From: Thermodesulfobacterium geofontis OPF15
GTDB taxonomy: Bacteria; Desulfobacterota; Thermodesulfobacteria; Thermodesulfobacteriales; Thermodesulfobacteriaceae
Length of the DNA stretch: 64,000 nucleotides
Reading direction: 5' to 3'
Assembly (NCBI RefSeq): GCF_000215975.1
Contig: NC_015682.1
Coordinates: forward strand, 682,001 to 746,000
In this document: positions 33,679 through 43,068 of the stretch, piece after piece
Layout of the letters: each line of letters starts with the position of its first letter
Numbering within the stretch: the stretch's first letter is position 1
Notes under the pieces: generated by a model
Databases searched by the model: none
What the model saw: the letters and a program-made list of their open reading frames with translations, nothing else
Told to the model about the DNA's origin: nothing
Position numbers and translations under genes: made by a program

Positions 33679-34713
33679 GTGGTCAAAGTAGCTATCATAG
33701 GAGCAACTGGATATACAGGTTTAGAATTAATTAGACTTGCTGAAAACCATCCTTATCTTAATATTTCACTAATTACTTCAAGAGACAAAGCTGGCAAAAG
33801 TTTAAAAGAAGTTTTTAACTGGAGTGGGAAGTACGCTAATTTAATATTTAAAGAGCCAGTTATTGAAAAAATTACAAATGAAGTAGAATTAGCATTTTTA
33901 TGTGTTCCCTCTGGAGAAGCACAGCAATTTGCTTATGCTTTTCTTAAAAAAGGAATAAAAGTTATAGACTTTTCAGCAGACTTTAGATTTAAAAATGTTC
34001 AAGTCTATGAAACTACTTATAATCTAAAACATGCTTATCCTGAGCTTTGTGAAGAAGCAGTATATGGATTAACTGAAATTTTTAGAGAAGAAATAAAAAA
34101 GGCTGACCTTGTTGCTAACCCGGGATGCTATCCAACCTCAGTTTTGTTACCTTTAATTCCTTTGATAAAAAATGAGCTTATAGAAAAAGAGCCTATCATT
34201 ATTGATTCTAAAAGTGGAACCTCAGGAGCAGGAAGAAAATCAGAAAATTATTATAGTTTTTGTGAAGTTAATGAGGATTTTAAAGCTTATAAAATTGCTG
34301 CCCATAGACACACTCCAGAAATAGAAGAGAAACTCAGTTTATTTGCCGGTAAAAAAATTAAAAGTGTATTTACTCCCCATCTTTTACCTCTAAATAGAGG
34401 CATTTTTTCTACTATTTATGTAAAATTTAAAACTAAAATAGAAGAGATTCATAAGTTTTTAAAAGAATTTTACAAAGAAAGCCCCTTTATTGAGGTAGTT
34501 CCTTTAGGAGAGATTCCAAGAATTGCAGAAGTAAAAGGTACCAATCTTTGTAAAATAGGTATTTTTGAGGATAAAAAAAGAGAATGGGGGATAATTGTTT
34601 CAGTGATAGATAATCTTATAAAAGGAGCAAGTGGACAGGCAATTCAAAATTTTAATCTTATGTTTGGATTTCCTGAAGATACAGGTCTTCCTAAAACACC
34701 TTTATTTGTGTAA
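33679..34713 (+). CDS. argC: N-acetyl-gamma-glutamyl-phosphate reductase
   Basis: 344 residues from a GTG start. NADP-binding IIGATGYTGLELIRL opens the protein. The catalytic cysteine is C150 in VANPGCYPTS. KSGTSGAGR and AAHRHTPEI complete the active site. It performs the third step of arginine or ornithine synthesis. It sits directly behind rpsI and is probably on the same transcript; other arg genes are not in the window. Confidence 0.96.
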   Translation: MVKVAIIGATGYTGLELIRLAENHPYLNISLITSRDKAGKSLKEVFNWSGKYANLIFKEPVIEKITNEVELAFLCVPSGEAQQFAYAFLKKGIKVIDFSADFRFKNVQVYETTYNLKHAYPELCEEAVYGLTEIFREEIKKADLVANPGCYPTSVLLPLIPLIKNELIEKEPIIIDSKSGTSGAGRKSENYYSFCEVNEDFKAYKIAAHRHTPEIEEKLSLFAGKKIKSVFTPHLLPLNRGIFSTIYVKFKTKIEEIHKFLKEFYKESPFIEVVPLGEIPRIAEVKGTNLCKIGIFEDKKREWGIIVSVIDNLIKGASGQAIQNFNLMFGFPEDTGLPKTPLFV

Positions 34714-34734
34714 AAAGCTTTTAAAATAAAAACT

Positions 34735-35541
34735 ATGTCTGAAATTAATATTAGAAATATTCGGATATTTATAGCTTATGACGGAACAAATTACTTAGGT
34801 TGGCAAGTTCAGCCAAAAGGGCCTACTATCCAAGGAATAATCCAGGAAGCCCTTTCCAAAATTTTAGGACACAAAGTAAAACTTAAATCTGCAGGGCGAA
34901 CAGATACAGGGGTACATGCACTTTATCAAGTAGCACATTTTTTAACTACCTCAGATAGACCCCTTGAAATTATTTTTAGAGCTGTTAATGCTATGTTGCC
35001 TAAGGATATAGTGGTTTGGAAGTTGGAAGAAGTGGATCTTAAGTTTCATTCACAAAGAGAAGCACTTAAAAAAACTTATGTTTATTATATTTACAATTAT
35101 CCTATAAGAAATCCTTTAGTAAGACTTTATTCTTGGTGGGTCCCTGAGAAACTCAATTTATCTGCAATGAAAGCTTGTTTACCTTTAATAATAGGGGAAA
35201 AAGATTTTGCAAGTTTTAGAAAATCAGGAACTGATATAAAAACTACAGTCAGAACTATATATGATGCCAAATTTAAAAGGGTTCCTGGAAAAAAACATAT
35301 GATAGCTTTTGAAATAATTGGTAGAGGATTTATGAGATATATGGTAAGAAATTTAGTTGGTGCTTTGGTTGAGGTAGGTAAAGGAAATCTTACGATAGAA
35401 GATTTTCAAAAAATTTTAGAAGCAAAGGATAGAAGCCTTGCTCCACCTCCTGCTCCGCCTCAAGGACTAATTTTAAAAAAAATAGAATATCCAAAAATTA
35501 AGATTATAGATAGTTATCCCAAATTTAAGGTAGATTTATAA
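34735..35541 (+). CDS. truA: tRNA pseudouridine(38-40) synthase
   Basis: 268 residues. The catalytic aspartate is D57 in SAGRTDTGVHA. Other marks are IAYDGTNYLGWQ, the family tyrosine near YYIYNYP, and FEIIGRGFMRYMVRNLVG. TruA makes pseudouridine in the anticodon arm. There is no strong ribosome site before the ATG, only 21 bases after argC, suggesting coupling. Confidence 0.96.
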   Translation: MSEINIRNIRIFIAYDGTNYLGWQVQPKGPTIQGIIQEALSKILGHKVKLKSAGRTDTGVHALYQVAHFLTTSDRPLEIIFRAVNAMLPKDIVVWKLEEVDLKFHSQREALKKTYVYYIYNYPIRNPLVRLYSWWVPEKLNLSAMKACLPLIIGEKDFASFRKSGTDIKTTVRTIYDAKFKRVPGKKHMIAFEIIGRGFMRYMVRNLVGALVEVGKGNLTIEDFQKILEAKDRSLAPPPAPPQGLILKKIEYPKIKIIDSYPKFKVDL

Positions 35542-35611
35542 ATAAAGGCTTTATTTTTTAGAAAAAAAATTTATACTTTTTTAAATTTAAATAAATTGTA
35601 GGAGAGCTTAA

Positions 35612-36196
35612 ATGGATTTAGTAAGCAGAAAAAGAAGCACTTTGGAGACAGAAATTAATATAAAATTAGACTTAAGTGGGAAAAATTTAGAAAAAAGCAT
35701 TATAGATACAGGAATAGGGTTTTTAGATCATATGCTTGAGCTTTTTTCTTTTCATTCTGGTATTAAACTTCAAATAAAAGCAAAGGGTGATTTGAAAATA
35801 GATTTGCATCATACTGTTGAAGATATAGGAATTACTTTAGGAGAAGCTTTAGATGAAGCCCTTTCTGATAGAAAAGGGATTGCTCGCTATGGAGAAGCAA
35901 CTATCCCAATGGAAGAAGCTTTAAGTCAAGTAGTAATAGATCTTGCCAAAAGACCTTATTTTTATTATGAAGTTAATTTTCCTACTGAGAAAATAGGAAA
36001 TTTTGATACAGAACTTCTTGAGGAATTTTTAAGGGCTTTAGCTATCAATGGAAAATTTACCTTACATGTAAGAAATTTTTATGGAAAAAATACTCATCAC
36101 ATTGCAGAAAGTATTTTTAAGGCTTTAGCCTATGCACTTAAAAAAGCCATTAAACCTATAGAAGTAGATATACTTTCTACAAAAGGCACTCTTTAA
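35612..36196 (+). CDS. hisB: Imidazoleglycerol-phosphate dehydratase
   Basis: 194 residues, a monofunctional HisB with no phosphatase domain. The manganese-binding motifs are FLDHMLELFSFHSG, DLHHTVEDIGI, and the second-half equivalents ALAINGKFTLHVR and NTHHIAESIFKA. It performs the sixth step of histidine synthesis. It ends the plus-strand run that starts at rplM; hisH of the same pathway is at 8723. Confidence 0.97.
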   Translation: MDLVSRKRSTLETEINIKLDLSGKNLEKSIIDTGIGFLDHMLELFSFHSGIKLQIKAKGDLKIDLHHTVEDIGITLGEALDEALSDRKGIARYGEATIPMEEALSQVVIDLAKRPYFYYEVNFPTEKIGNFDTELLEEFLRALAINGKFTLHVRNFYGKNTHHIAESIFKALAYALKKAIKPIEVDILSTKGTL

Positions 36197-36202
36197 TAAG
36201 AT

Positions 36203-36712
36203 TTAAATTATTTCTATATTTCTTTCTTTAAGAAAAACCTTCCAGCTTTCAGGTAAAAATTTAGAGGAAAATTTTAGATTATATTTGATTAAAGGATAAA
36301 CTAAGGCTTTATTTAAAACTTTTTGAGTAGAAGGAGAAGGTATAACTAAAATCATATAAAAAATAGTTATAAAAAGCATACCCTTTATAAATCCTAAGAT
36401 AGCACCTAAAATGTAATCTGCAGCAGTTAAATTTAATTTTCCTAAAATACTAAGAATAATAAATCCTAATATTACAAAACTAAAGTAAATTAATAAAAAG
36501 GCTACAATAAAGCTTAATACAGGTAACACTTTTGGATGGGAAGTGGTGAGAGCTCCTACATAAGGACTAATTTTTAGGGAAAGCCATCCAGAATAAAAAA
36601 AAGCGACTATCATTCCTATAAAAGAAAAGATAACTCTTACAAAGCCAGATAAAAACCCTCTTATAACAAAATAAGCTAAAAATCCTAAGGCAAAATAATC
36701 AAACCATATCAT
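36203..36712 (-). CDS. CvpA family membrane protein
   Basis: 169 residues with four to five hydrophobic membrane helices. The opening DYFALGFLAYFVIRGFLSGF and the middle AADYILGAILGFIKGML match CvpA/colicin V production proteins. Members affect envelope homeostasis and secretion in other bacteria, by unclear means. It is the last gene of the minus-strand operon, one base after cysS. Confidence 0.85.
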   Translation of the reverse strand: MIWFDYFALGFLAYFVIRGFLSGFVRVIFSFIGMIVAFFYSGWLSLKISPYVGALTTSHPKVLPVLSFIVAFLLIYFSFVILGFIILSILGKLNLTAADYILGAILGFIKGMLFITIFYMILVIPSPSTQKVLNKALVYPLIKYNLKFSSKFLPESWKVFLKERNIEII

Positions 36713-36713
36713 G

Positions 36714-38186
36714 TTATTCTACATACCAAAAAGTTTCTGTTCTTGTATCTTTTAAAATTATACCTAAATTTTTTAATTCGTCTCTAATTTTATCAGCTAA
36801 AATAAAATTTTTTTCTTTTCTTGCAGATTCTCTTTTTTTCACAAGGTCTTCTATTTCCTTTAAGTCCTTTTTAATAATTTTAAGTTTTCTTTTTCTTTCT
36901 GTATTCCAAAATTCATCAGGTTCTCTTTCTCCAATTCCTAATATTTTTCCAGAAAGATCTCTTATCTTTTTTTCTATTTTTTCTAATAGGAGAACCTCTT
37001 CTGTGGTTAAATTAGGAGTTTTGGTTATAAAATTATAAATTTCATTTTCAAAACTAAATAAATGTCCCAAAGCTAAGGCGGTATTAAAATCATCAAGAAG
37101 TGCAGAAATAAAATTGTTTTCAAAATCCTTTAATCCTTTTTCTAATTTTCTTGCTTTTTCAGAAAGAAGTCCTTCTTTTAAAGGTTGAGCTTTTTTAAGC
37201 CAATATAAAGTTTCATAGAAGCGATAAATTGCTTTTTCCATGTTTTTTATATTTTCTTCTCTATAATCTAAGGGACTTCTATAATGAGTTGAAAGAAGAA
37301 AAGCTTTTATTACTTCTGGATGAAAAGTTTTTAAAAGATATTCCATAGTTACATAATTTCCGAGGCTTTTAGACATTTTTTCGCCTTTAACAGTAATAAG
37401 ACCGTGATGAATAAAGTATCTTGCAAATTGTTTTTCAGTTGCTCCTTCACTTTGTGCGATTTCATTTTCATGATGAGGAAAGATGAGATCAAGTCCACCT
37501 CCATGAATGTCTATGGTTTCTCCTAAATATTTAAGAGCCATTGCTGAACATTCTATATGCCAGCCAGGACGACCTTTCCCCCAAGGGCTTTCCCAAAAGG
37601 GTTCTCCAGGTTTTGCTGATTTCCATAAAGCAAAGTCCAAAGGATTTTTTTTCTTTTCAGAAACTTCAATTCTTACCCCTGCAATTAATTCCTCAATTTT
37701 TCTTCCAGAAAGTTTTCCATAAGAAGGGAATTTAGTTACCTCAAAATATACATCTCCATTACTTTGATAAGCAAGCCCTTTTTCAATAAGTTTTTCTATT
37801 AAACTTATAATCTCTGGTATATGTTCTGAGGCTCTGGGCTCGTAAGTAGGTTTTAAAAGTCCTAAAGCTTGGGTAACCTTTTCATATTCCTCTATATACT
37901 TTTGAGTTAATTCTTTCCAAGGTATACCTTCTTTATTTGAACGATTTATGATTTTGTCATCAATATCAGTTATATTTCTTACATATATTACTTCATATCC
38001 AAGATACTTAAGCAATCTATAAAATACGTCAAATATTACAGCTGATCTCGCATGCCCAAGATGAGAAGAATCATAAGCAGTAATTCCACAAACATACATA
38101 GTAACCTTAGGAGGATTTAAAGGAATAAAATCTTCTATTTTTTTAGTTAGGGAATTATAAATTCTTAAGGTTTTAAAATTCTCCAT
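36714..38186 (-). CDS. cysS: Cysteine--tRNA ligase
   Basis: 490 residues, class I synthetase. The zinc site begins VCGITAYDSSHLGHARS, which also holds the HIGH-type motif. PGWHIECSAMA supplies further zinc ligands, HHENEIAQSE the His pair, and GEKMSKSLGN the KMSKS loop. The C-terminal DALR/anticodon part ends near the stop. It is 2 bases after the CooC-like gene. Confidence 0.97.
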   Translation of the reverse strand: MENFKTLRIYNSLTKKIEDFIPLNPPKVTMYVCGITAYDSSHLGHARSAVIFDVFYRLLKYLGYEVIYVRNITDIDDKIINRSNKEGIPWKELTQKYIEEYEKVTQALGLLKPTYEPRASEHIPEIISLIEKLIEKGLAYQSNGDVYFEVTKFPSYGKLSGRKIEELIAGVRIEVSEKKKNPLDFALWKSAKPGEPFWESPWGKGRPGWHIECSAMALKYLGETIDIHGGGLDLIFPHHENEIAQSEGATEKQFARYFIHHGLITVKGEKMSKSLGNYVTMEYLLKTFHPEVIKAFLLSTHYRSPLDYREENIKNMEKAIYRFYETLYWLKKAQPLKEGLLSEKARKLEKGLKDFENNFISALLDDFNTALALGHLFSFENEIYNFITKTPNLTTEEVLLLEKIEKKIRDLSGKILGIGEREPDEFWNTERKRKLKIIKKDLKEIEDLVKKRESARKEKNFILADKIRDELKNLGIILKDTRTETFWYVE

Positions 38187-38188
38187 TT

Positions 38189-38944
38189 CTAATCAAAAAG
38201 TTTTTCAAAAAGTTCGTAAGCAGAAGATTTTAACTTGCTTTTCCATTCAAAAACAGGTACTCTCTTTAACTCATATTCTAAAAGAGTAGCATCTTGAGGA
38301 AGAAAGCCTAAAAATTTTATTTCTTTTTTTTCTATTATTTCTTTAACATGTTTTTCAAGTTCATCTTTTTGGTCTTCTGGGCATAAGTTTACTACTAACC
38401 ATATATTTTCTGCTTTAATTTTTAAATTTTTAGTTAAATCTACAATTCTTCCAGCTGTAAAGATACCTCTTATACTTGCATCTGAAACTATTATAAGATG
38501 TTCCATTTCTGTAAGATTAAGCCTTGAAATATGTTCCATTCCAGCTTCATTATCTATTACTATATAAGAATAGGCACGCATAAGTTTTTCTAAAGCAGTT
38601 GAAAGAAAACTATGCACAGGACAATAACATCCCGAAGTTTCTGGATAACCTATCACTAAAAGATCAAAATATTTATTTTCTACAAGAATTTGATGAATTT
38701 TCATTTCTGTATAATCATAACGAGACATAAAATCTGGCACTTCACTCTTTAACAGGCTTTCTCTTACTTCACTAAGAGTAGTTTCTACCTCTATACCTAA
38801 AAGCTCATTAAGATTGAAATTAGGATCTGCATCTACAGCAAGTATTGGAACCTTATTTTTATGAATTAAGAAATCAATTAAAATTGCAGATAAAGTAGTT
38901 TTTCCAGTACCTCCCTTACCTACAAAAGAAAATCTAATAGGCAT
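38189..38944 (-). CDS. CooC-like P-loop ATPase (nickel-insertion type)
   Basis: 251 residues, a MinD/ParA-like deviant Walker ATPase: GKGGTGKTT near residues 9-17, DADPNFN and VIDNEAGMEHISR. A CxC motif (SGCYCPVHSF) lies where CooC and AcsF dimers bind nickel. CooC loads Ni into carbon monoxide dehydrogenase, so this hints at a CODH or acetyl-CoA pathway elsewhere. It lies between cimA (6 bases) and cysS (2 bases), an odd setting with no CODH genes nearby. Confidence 0.85.
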   Translation of the reverse strand: MPIRFSFVGKGGTGKTTLSAILIDFLIHKNKVPILAVDADPNFNLNELLGIEVETTLSEVRESLLKSEVPDFMSRYDYTEMKIHQILVENKYFDLLVIGYPETSGCYCPVHSFLSTALEKLMRAYSYIVIDNEAGMEHISRLNLTEMEHLIIVSDASIRGIFTAGRIVDLTKNLKIKAENIWLVVNLCPEDQKDELEKHVKEIIEKKEIKFLGFLPQDATLLEYELKRVPVFEWKSKLKSSAYELFEKLFD

Positions 38945-38950
38945 AAGGAT

Positions 38951-40543
38951 TTAGTTTCCCTTTTTGTCAAGAAAAAGTTTATAAGTATAAGAATCTATTA
39001 AAGCTTGACAGCTTGCTTCAAGAATATCTGTAGATACACCTACTGTTCCCCATTTTTTGTCTTTACTTCTGGAGATAATAAGAACCCTTACTTTAGAAGC
39101 AGTTCCTGGAAGACCAGGTAAAACTCTTACTTTATAATCTTCTAATTCCATTTCTTTTATTTGAGGATAAAATCTTTCTAAAGCTTTTCTCAAAGCATTA
39201 TCAAGGGCATTAACAGGTCCGTTTCCTAAAGCAGCAGTATGTTCAACTTCTCCTACTCCTGGAGGAACTCTTACTAAAACTGTTGCCTCTGCTTTTGGAA
39301 AGTGTTGATCTATTTTTAAATCAAAAACTTTATAGCTTAAAAGTTCAAAATATTGTTTTGGTTCTCCCATCAATCTATAAATGAGAAGTTCTAAGGATGC
39401 CTCAGCAGCTTCAAATTCATATCCTTCAGCCTCTAAGTTTTTGATCTCTTCAACTATTTTGTTTAAAAGAGGACTGTCCATTTTAAGATCAATCCCAAAT
39501 TCTCTTGCTTTATAAATGATATTGCTTTTCCCTGAAAGTTCTGAAACTAAAACTCTTCTTACATTGCCTACTGCTAAAGGATCTATATGTTCGTAAGTTC
39601 TTGGTGATTTAAGAACTGCAGATACATGGACTCCACCTTTATGAGCAAAAGCTGATCTTCCTACAAAAGGAAGACGTGAAGGATGAGGAAGATTTGCTAT
39701 CTCAAAAACATATTTAGAAACCTCAGTTAATTTATGTAAATTTTCTGCACAACTACAATGATATCCCATTTTTAAAACAAGATTCGGAATAATAGAACAA
39801 AGATTCGCATTTCCACATCTTTCACCAATACCATTTATGGTTCCCTGAACCTGGACAGCACCTAATCTAACAGCTTCTAAACTATTTACTACTGCACATT
39901 CTGAATCATTATGAGCATGGATTCCAAAATTAAAACCCCTTCCTAATCTCCTCTTAACTTCTTTTATAATTTCTACCATCTCAAAAGGAAGAGTTCCTCC
40001 ATTAGTGTCACAAAGGATAATACAGTCTGCACCAGCAGATTTTGCTCTTTTTATGGTTTCTATAGCATAATCTGGATCTTCTTTAAATCCATCAAAAAAG
40101 TGTTCTGCATCATAAAAAACCTTTTTAACATTTGCTTTTAAAAACCTTATTGAATTTGAAATAATTTCTAAATTGGTTTCTAAATCAACTTTTAGAGCAT
40201 CTTTTACATGAACAGTCCAAGATTTCCCAAAGATAGTAACTACAGGTGTTTTAGCAAGTAGAAGTTGTTTTAAATTTTCGTCTGTTTCTGGATTTTTTTT
40301 AGGATGATGGGTGCTTCCAAAAGCAACAATTTTTGCATGCTTTAAATTATAATTTCTAATTTCTTTAAAAAATTGTAAATCCTTTGGGTTTGAACCAGGC
40401 CACCCCCCTTCAATATAATCTATCTTAAATTCATCTAATTTTAAAGCAATTCTTATTTTATCTTCTAAGGAAAAATTAACTTCTTCTGCTTGTGCTCCAT
40501 CTCTTAAAGTAGTATCGTAAATTTCTACTTTTCTTTTAGCCAT
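38951..40543 (-). CDS. cimA: (R)-citramalate synthase
   Basis: 530 residues. The HMGL-type barrel has [24 protein letters not shown], the metal-site [10 protein letters not shown] and GERCGNANL, followed by a LeuA-like dimer/regulatory domain with [12 protein letters not shown] and [23 protein letters not shown] and the length place it with the CimA branch rather than LeuA. It condenses pyruvate and acetyl-CoA to citramalate, giving isoleucine without threonine. Its start overlaps the lysC stop by one base (TAATG). Confidence 0.93.
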   Translation of the reverse strand: MAKRKVEIYDTTLRDGAQAEEVNFSLEDKIRIALKLDEFKIDYIEGGWPGSNPKDLQFFKEIRNYNLKHAKIVAFGSTHHPKKNPETDENLKQLLLAKTPVVTIFGKSWTVHVKDALKVDLETNLEIISNSIRFLKANVKKVFYDAEHFFDGFKEDPDYAIETIKRAKSAGADCIILCDTNGGTLPFEMVEIIKEVKRRLGRGFNFGIHAHNDSECAVVNSLEAVRLGAVQVQGTINGIGERCGNANLCSIIPNLVLKMGYHCSCAENLHKLTEVSKYVFEIANLPHPSRLPFVGRSAFAHKGGVHVSAVLKSPRTYEHIDPLAVGNVRRVLVSELSGKSNIIYKAREFGIDLKMDSPLLNKIVEEIKNLEAEGYEFEAAEASLELLIYRLMGEPKQYFELLSYKVFDLKIDQHFPKAEATVLVRVPPGVGEVEHTAALGNGPVNALDNALRKALERFYPQIKEMELEDYKVRVLPGLPGTASKVRVLIISRSKDKKWGTVGVSTDILEASCQALIDSYTYKLFLDKKGN

Positions 40544-41784
40544 TATCCGATTTTTTCCTCCTTAACAAAAAGTTCCTCTCCTAAATTAAAAGCTTCATGT
40601 AAAGCTCTTACAGCTAATTCAGTATATTTTTCATCTATTACACAAGAAATTTTTATCTCAGAAGTAGAGATCATCATAATATTTATACCATGTTTTGCAA
40701 GGGTTTCAAACATCTTAGTTGCAACTCCATAATGAGTTCTCATTCCTGCACCAACTATAGAAACTTTTGCTATTTTATCATCTCCTTCAACCCTTTCAGC
40801 ATTTAGTTCCTTAGCAACCTTTTCAATAATTTCCAAAGCTTGCTTATAATCTGTTCTTGGAACAGTAAAAGTAATATCAGCTTTTCCATCTGGATGAGAA
40901 GTTTGTATAATCATATCTACGATAATTCCTTTTTCTGCAATAGGTCTAAAAATTTTAGCAGCAACTCCAGGTCTATCTGGGACCCCATAAATACTTATTC
41001 GTGCCTCATTTCTACTATAAGTAATTCCTGAAACAACTACTTTTTCCATTTCTTCATCCTCCTCAATTATTAAAGTCCCTTCTGCATCAGTAAAACTTGA
41101 TCTTACAACAAGTGGCACCTTGTAAATCATAGCAAGTTCGACAGATCTCATTTCTAAAACTTTAGCACCACTACTTGCCATTTCTAACATTTCTTCATAA
41201 GAAATTTTCTTTAATTTTTTAGCATTACTTACAATTCTGGGATCAGCAGTAAAAACACCTTCTACATCTGTATAAATTTCGCAAAGATCAGCTCCTAAAG
41301 CTGCAGCAAGTGCAACTGCAGTAGTATCAGAACCCCCTCTACCTAAGGTAGTAATATCACCTGTTTCTGTAACTCCCTGAAATCCTGCAACAATTACAAT
41401 ATATCCCTTTGAAAGGTAGTCTTTTATTTTTTCTGTTTTTATCTCTTTAATTTTAGCTTTTGTATAAAGTTCAGTAGTATAGATAGGAACTTGATAACCT
41501 AATAAAGCGACAGCAGGATAACCGAAGCTATGAAGCATTATGGAAAGGAGAGCAGAACTTACCTGTTCACCAGTAGAAATGAGAAGATCGAGCTCTCTTA
41601 AAGGTGGATTTTCCATTATTTGTTTAGCTAAATTTATAAGTCTATCAGTTTCTCCAGCCATTGCAGAAACAACTACCACCAGATCATGTCCTTGTTTTTT
41701 ATAGTTAATAATTCTTTCAGCTACAGCTCTTATCCTTTCTAAATTAGCAACTGAAGTCCCACCATATTTTTGTACTATTAACAT
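40543..41784 (-). CDS. lysC: Aspartate kinase
   Basis: 413 residues. The kinase part opens [16 protein letters not shown] and includes [12 protein letters not shown] and [17 protein letters not shown]. Two ACT domains follow from about residue 265 ([18 protein letters not shown] and [16 protein letters not shown]), expected to sense lysine or threonine. It makes aspartyl phosphate for lysine, methionine and threonine. It is translationally coupled to cimA and follows the small J-domain gene by 3 bases. Confidence 0.96.
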   Translation of the reverse strand: MLIVQKYGGTSVANLERIRAVAERIINYKKQGHDLVVVVSAMAGETDRLINLAKQIMENPPLRELDLLISTGEQVSSALLSIMLHSFGYPAVALLGYQVPIYTTELYTKAKIKEIKTEKIKDYLSKGYIVIVAGFQGVTETGDITTLGRGGSDTTAVALAAALGADLCEIYTDVEGVFTADPRIVSNAKKLKKISYEEMLEMASSGAKVLEMRSVELAMIYKVPLVVRSSFTDAEGTLIIEEDEEMEKVVVSGITYSRNEARISIYGVPDRPGVAAKIFRPIAEKGIIVDMIIQTSHPDGKADITFTVPRTDYKQALEIIEKVAKELNAERVEGDDKIAKVSIVGAGMRTHYGVATKMFETLAKHGINIMMISTSEIKISCVIDEKYTELAVRALHEAFNLGEELFVKEEKIG

Positions 41785-41787
41785 AGT

Positions 41788-42084
41788 CTACCTCTTTTTA
41801 CCCCAAATAGGATCTTCTCCAAATCTATTTAACCACCAATCTTTTGGATCCAAATCAATTTCTTTAGCTTCTAAATCAATTAAATAATTATCGCAATATT
41901 CCATAAGAATTTCATAGGCATAATTAAGCTTCTTTATTAATTCTTCACTTCCTCCATGATCAGGATGATACTCTTTTGCTAATTTTCTGTAATTTTCAAT
42001 AATTTCCTTTCTGGTAGTTTTTTTGGGAAGTTTTAAAATTTTTCTTGCTTCTTCAATTTCTTCCCATTTACTTTTAGTAAACAT
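41788..42084 (-). CDS. Small J-domain protein
   Basis: 98 residues. The J-domain has EARKILKLPKKTTRKEI, then YRKLAKEYHPDHGGSEE with the HPD tripeptide that stimulates DnaK ATPase. The rest is a short acidic tail with WWLNRFGEDP. There is no substrate-binding domain. It is the first gene of the operon with lysC and cimA. A dedicated client cannot be named. Confidence 0.88.
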   Translation of the reverse strand: MFTKSKWEEIEEARKILKLPKKTTRKEIIENYRKLAKEYHPDHGGSEELIKKLNYAYEILMEYCDNYLIDLEAKEIDLDPKDWWLNRFGEDPIWGKKR

Positions 42085-42261
42085 CCTTAAAATTTTATAA
42101 TAGTTTTTTTAAAAAAACAAGAAAAGGAGAAGAAAAATTGTAATTACATTTTAAAATGTCAATTGGTAAACTGTTTTTTCCACTACTACTGTATTAATTA
42201 AACTTGACCAATTTTAATAATAATATAAATAAAAAAAATTTTAAAACAGAAAGGTAATTGG

Positions 42262-42321
42262 ATGAAAGTTTTGCAATATAGGGTTTTACTTAGAAAGGAA
42301 CCAGAAGAAATAAAAATTTAG
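42262..42321 (+). pseudogene. Possible remnant of a HicB-like antitoxin gene
   Basis: A 19-codon reading frame, MKVLQYRVLLRKEPEEIKI, follows an AAAGGT site. Its first 15 residues look like the N-terminal strand of HicB antitoxins (YRVLLRKEPEGG type), but the frame stops where the conserved GCxxxG part should come. A TTGACC (42204) lies upstream. The match is short, so this is a suggestion. The rest of 42085-42325 is AT-rich with nothing further recognised. Confidence 0.35.
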
Positions 42322-42325
42322 TAAA

Positions 42326-42853
42326 TTAAGGGCAAAAACAGGGATAATACCATAATGGATACCAATAAGGACACCACCAAAAATAATGTGGATAGGTTTC
42401 TATTTGAACTCTAAATTCTTCTTTCCAAAGGTGAAAGGCTTTTCCTTCAAGAACTGGGAATTTATAAGATTTTTCTCCAATTTTTCCATCTCTTAATTCT
42501 TTAAAAACTCCAGCAACGGTAATTAGTTTCCCGGGAGTATAAATAGCACAGTCTAAAAATTTGGGAGTTTCAACTAAAAATCTACCCTCAGATGAAGTAT
42601 CAGCTTGTGGTTTCCCTTCTAAATCTAAAGGAAATTGAACTATTTCTAAGAGAGTAAAGTCTTCTTTATTAAAACAGCTTACAATTCTTCCACCCCATAA
42701 GATTTGAGAGCCTTTATAATTTTCAGGAGAACTTAAAACCTGAGATAGGTTAATCTCTTTTTTAACTGGGATTTCGCTAAATTCTTTTGGTAAAGTAGCA
42801 CATCCCTGAAGAATAAGAACCAAACTAACTAATAAAAGTAAACTCCTAAACAT
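42326..42853 (-). CDS. Slp-family outer-membrane lipoprotein
   Basis: 175 residues. The lipobox LQGC gives a lipidated Cys at about residue 17. The body matches Slp: VLSSPENYKGSQILWGGRI, then LEIVQFPLD and GRFLVETPKFLDCAIY. The C-terminus is rich in Trp, Tyr, Pro and Cys, typical of this family. Slp is a starvation-linked outer-membrane lipoprotein in enterobacteria; its mechanism is unclear. It is divergent from the TonB receptor gene. Confidence 0.85.
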   Translation of the reverse strand: MFRSLLLLVSLVLILQGCATLPKEFSEIPVKKEINLSQVLSSPENYKGSQILWGGRIVSCFNKEDFTLLEIVQFPLDLEGKPQADTSSEGRFLVETPKFLDCAIYTPGKLITVAGVFKELRDGKIGEKSYKFPVLEGKAFHLWKEEFRVQIETYPHYFWWCPYWYPLWYYPCFCP

Positions 42854-42988
42854 ATAAAAATAATACTACCCTCAAAATTTTTTTCAAATATTAAAAACAA
42901 TTCAAAAATGAGAGTTCCTGAATTTTAAAATATAAAGTGATATATAAATCATTTTTTTGTTATAAAATTTAATAATTTTGAAAATTTC

Positions 42989-43036
42989 CTGAAATTAATA
43001 ATATCATATTGACAATAATAAAATTTCAGTTATAAA
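42989..43036 (+). promoter_or_regulatory. Promoter of the TonB-receptor operon within an inverted repeat
   Basis: TTGACA (43009-43014), a 16-base spacer and TATAAA (43031-43036). Inverted arms CTGAAATT (42989-42996) and AATTTCAG (43022-43029) lie on either side of the -35, with centres 33 bases apart, about three turns. This resembles a regulator site; no cobalamin riboswitch motif was seen. Confidence 0.6.
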
Positions 43037-43068
43037 AATTTTTATAAAATATTATGAAGGAGGTGATT

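Noticed and set aside
42854-43068. Cobalamin riboswitch before the TonB receptor
   Set aside because: No B12-box-like sequence and the region is almost pure AT with only the promoter and one inverted repeat.
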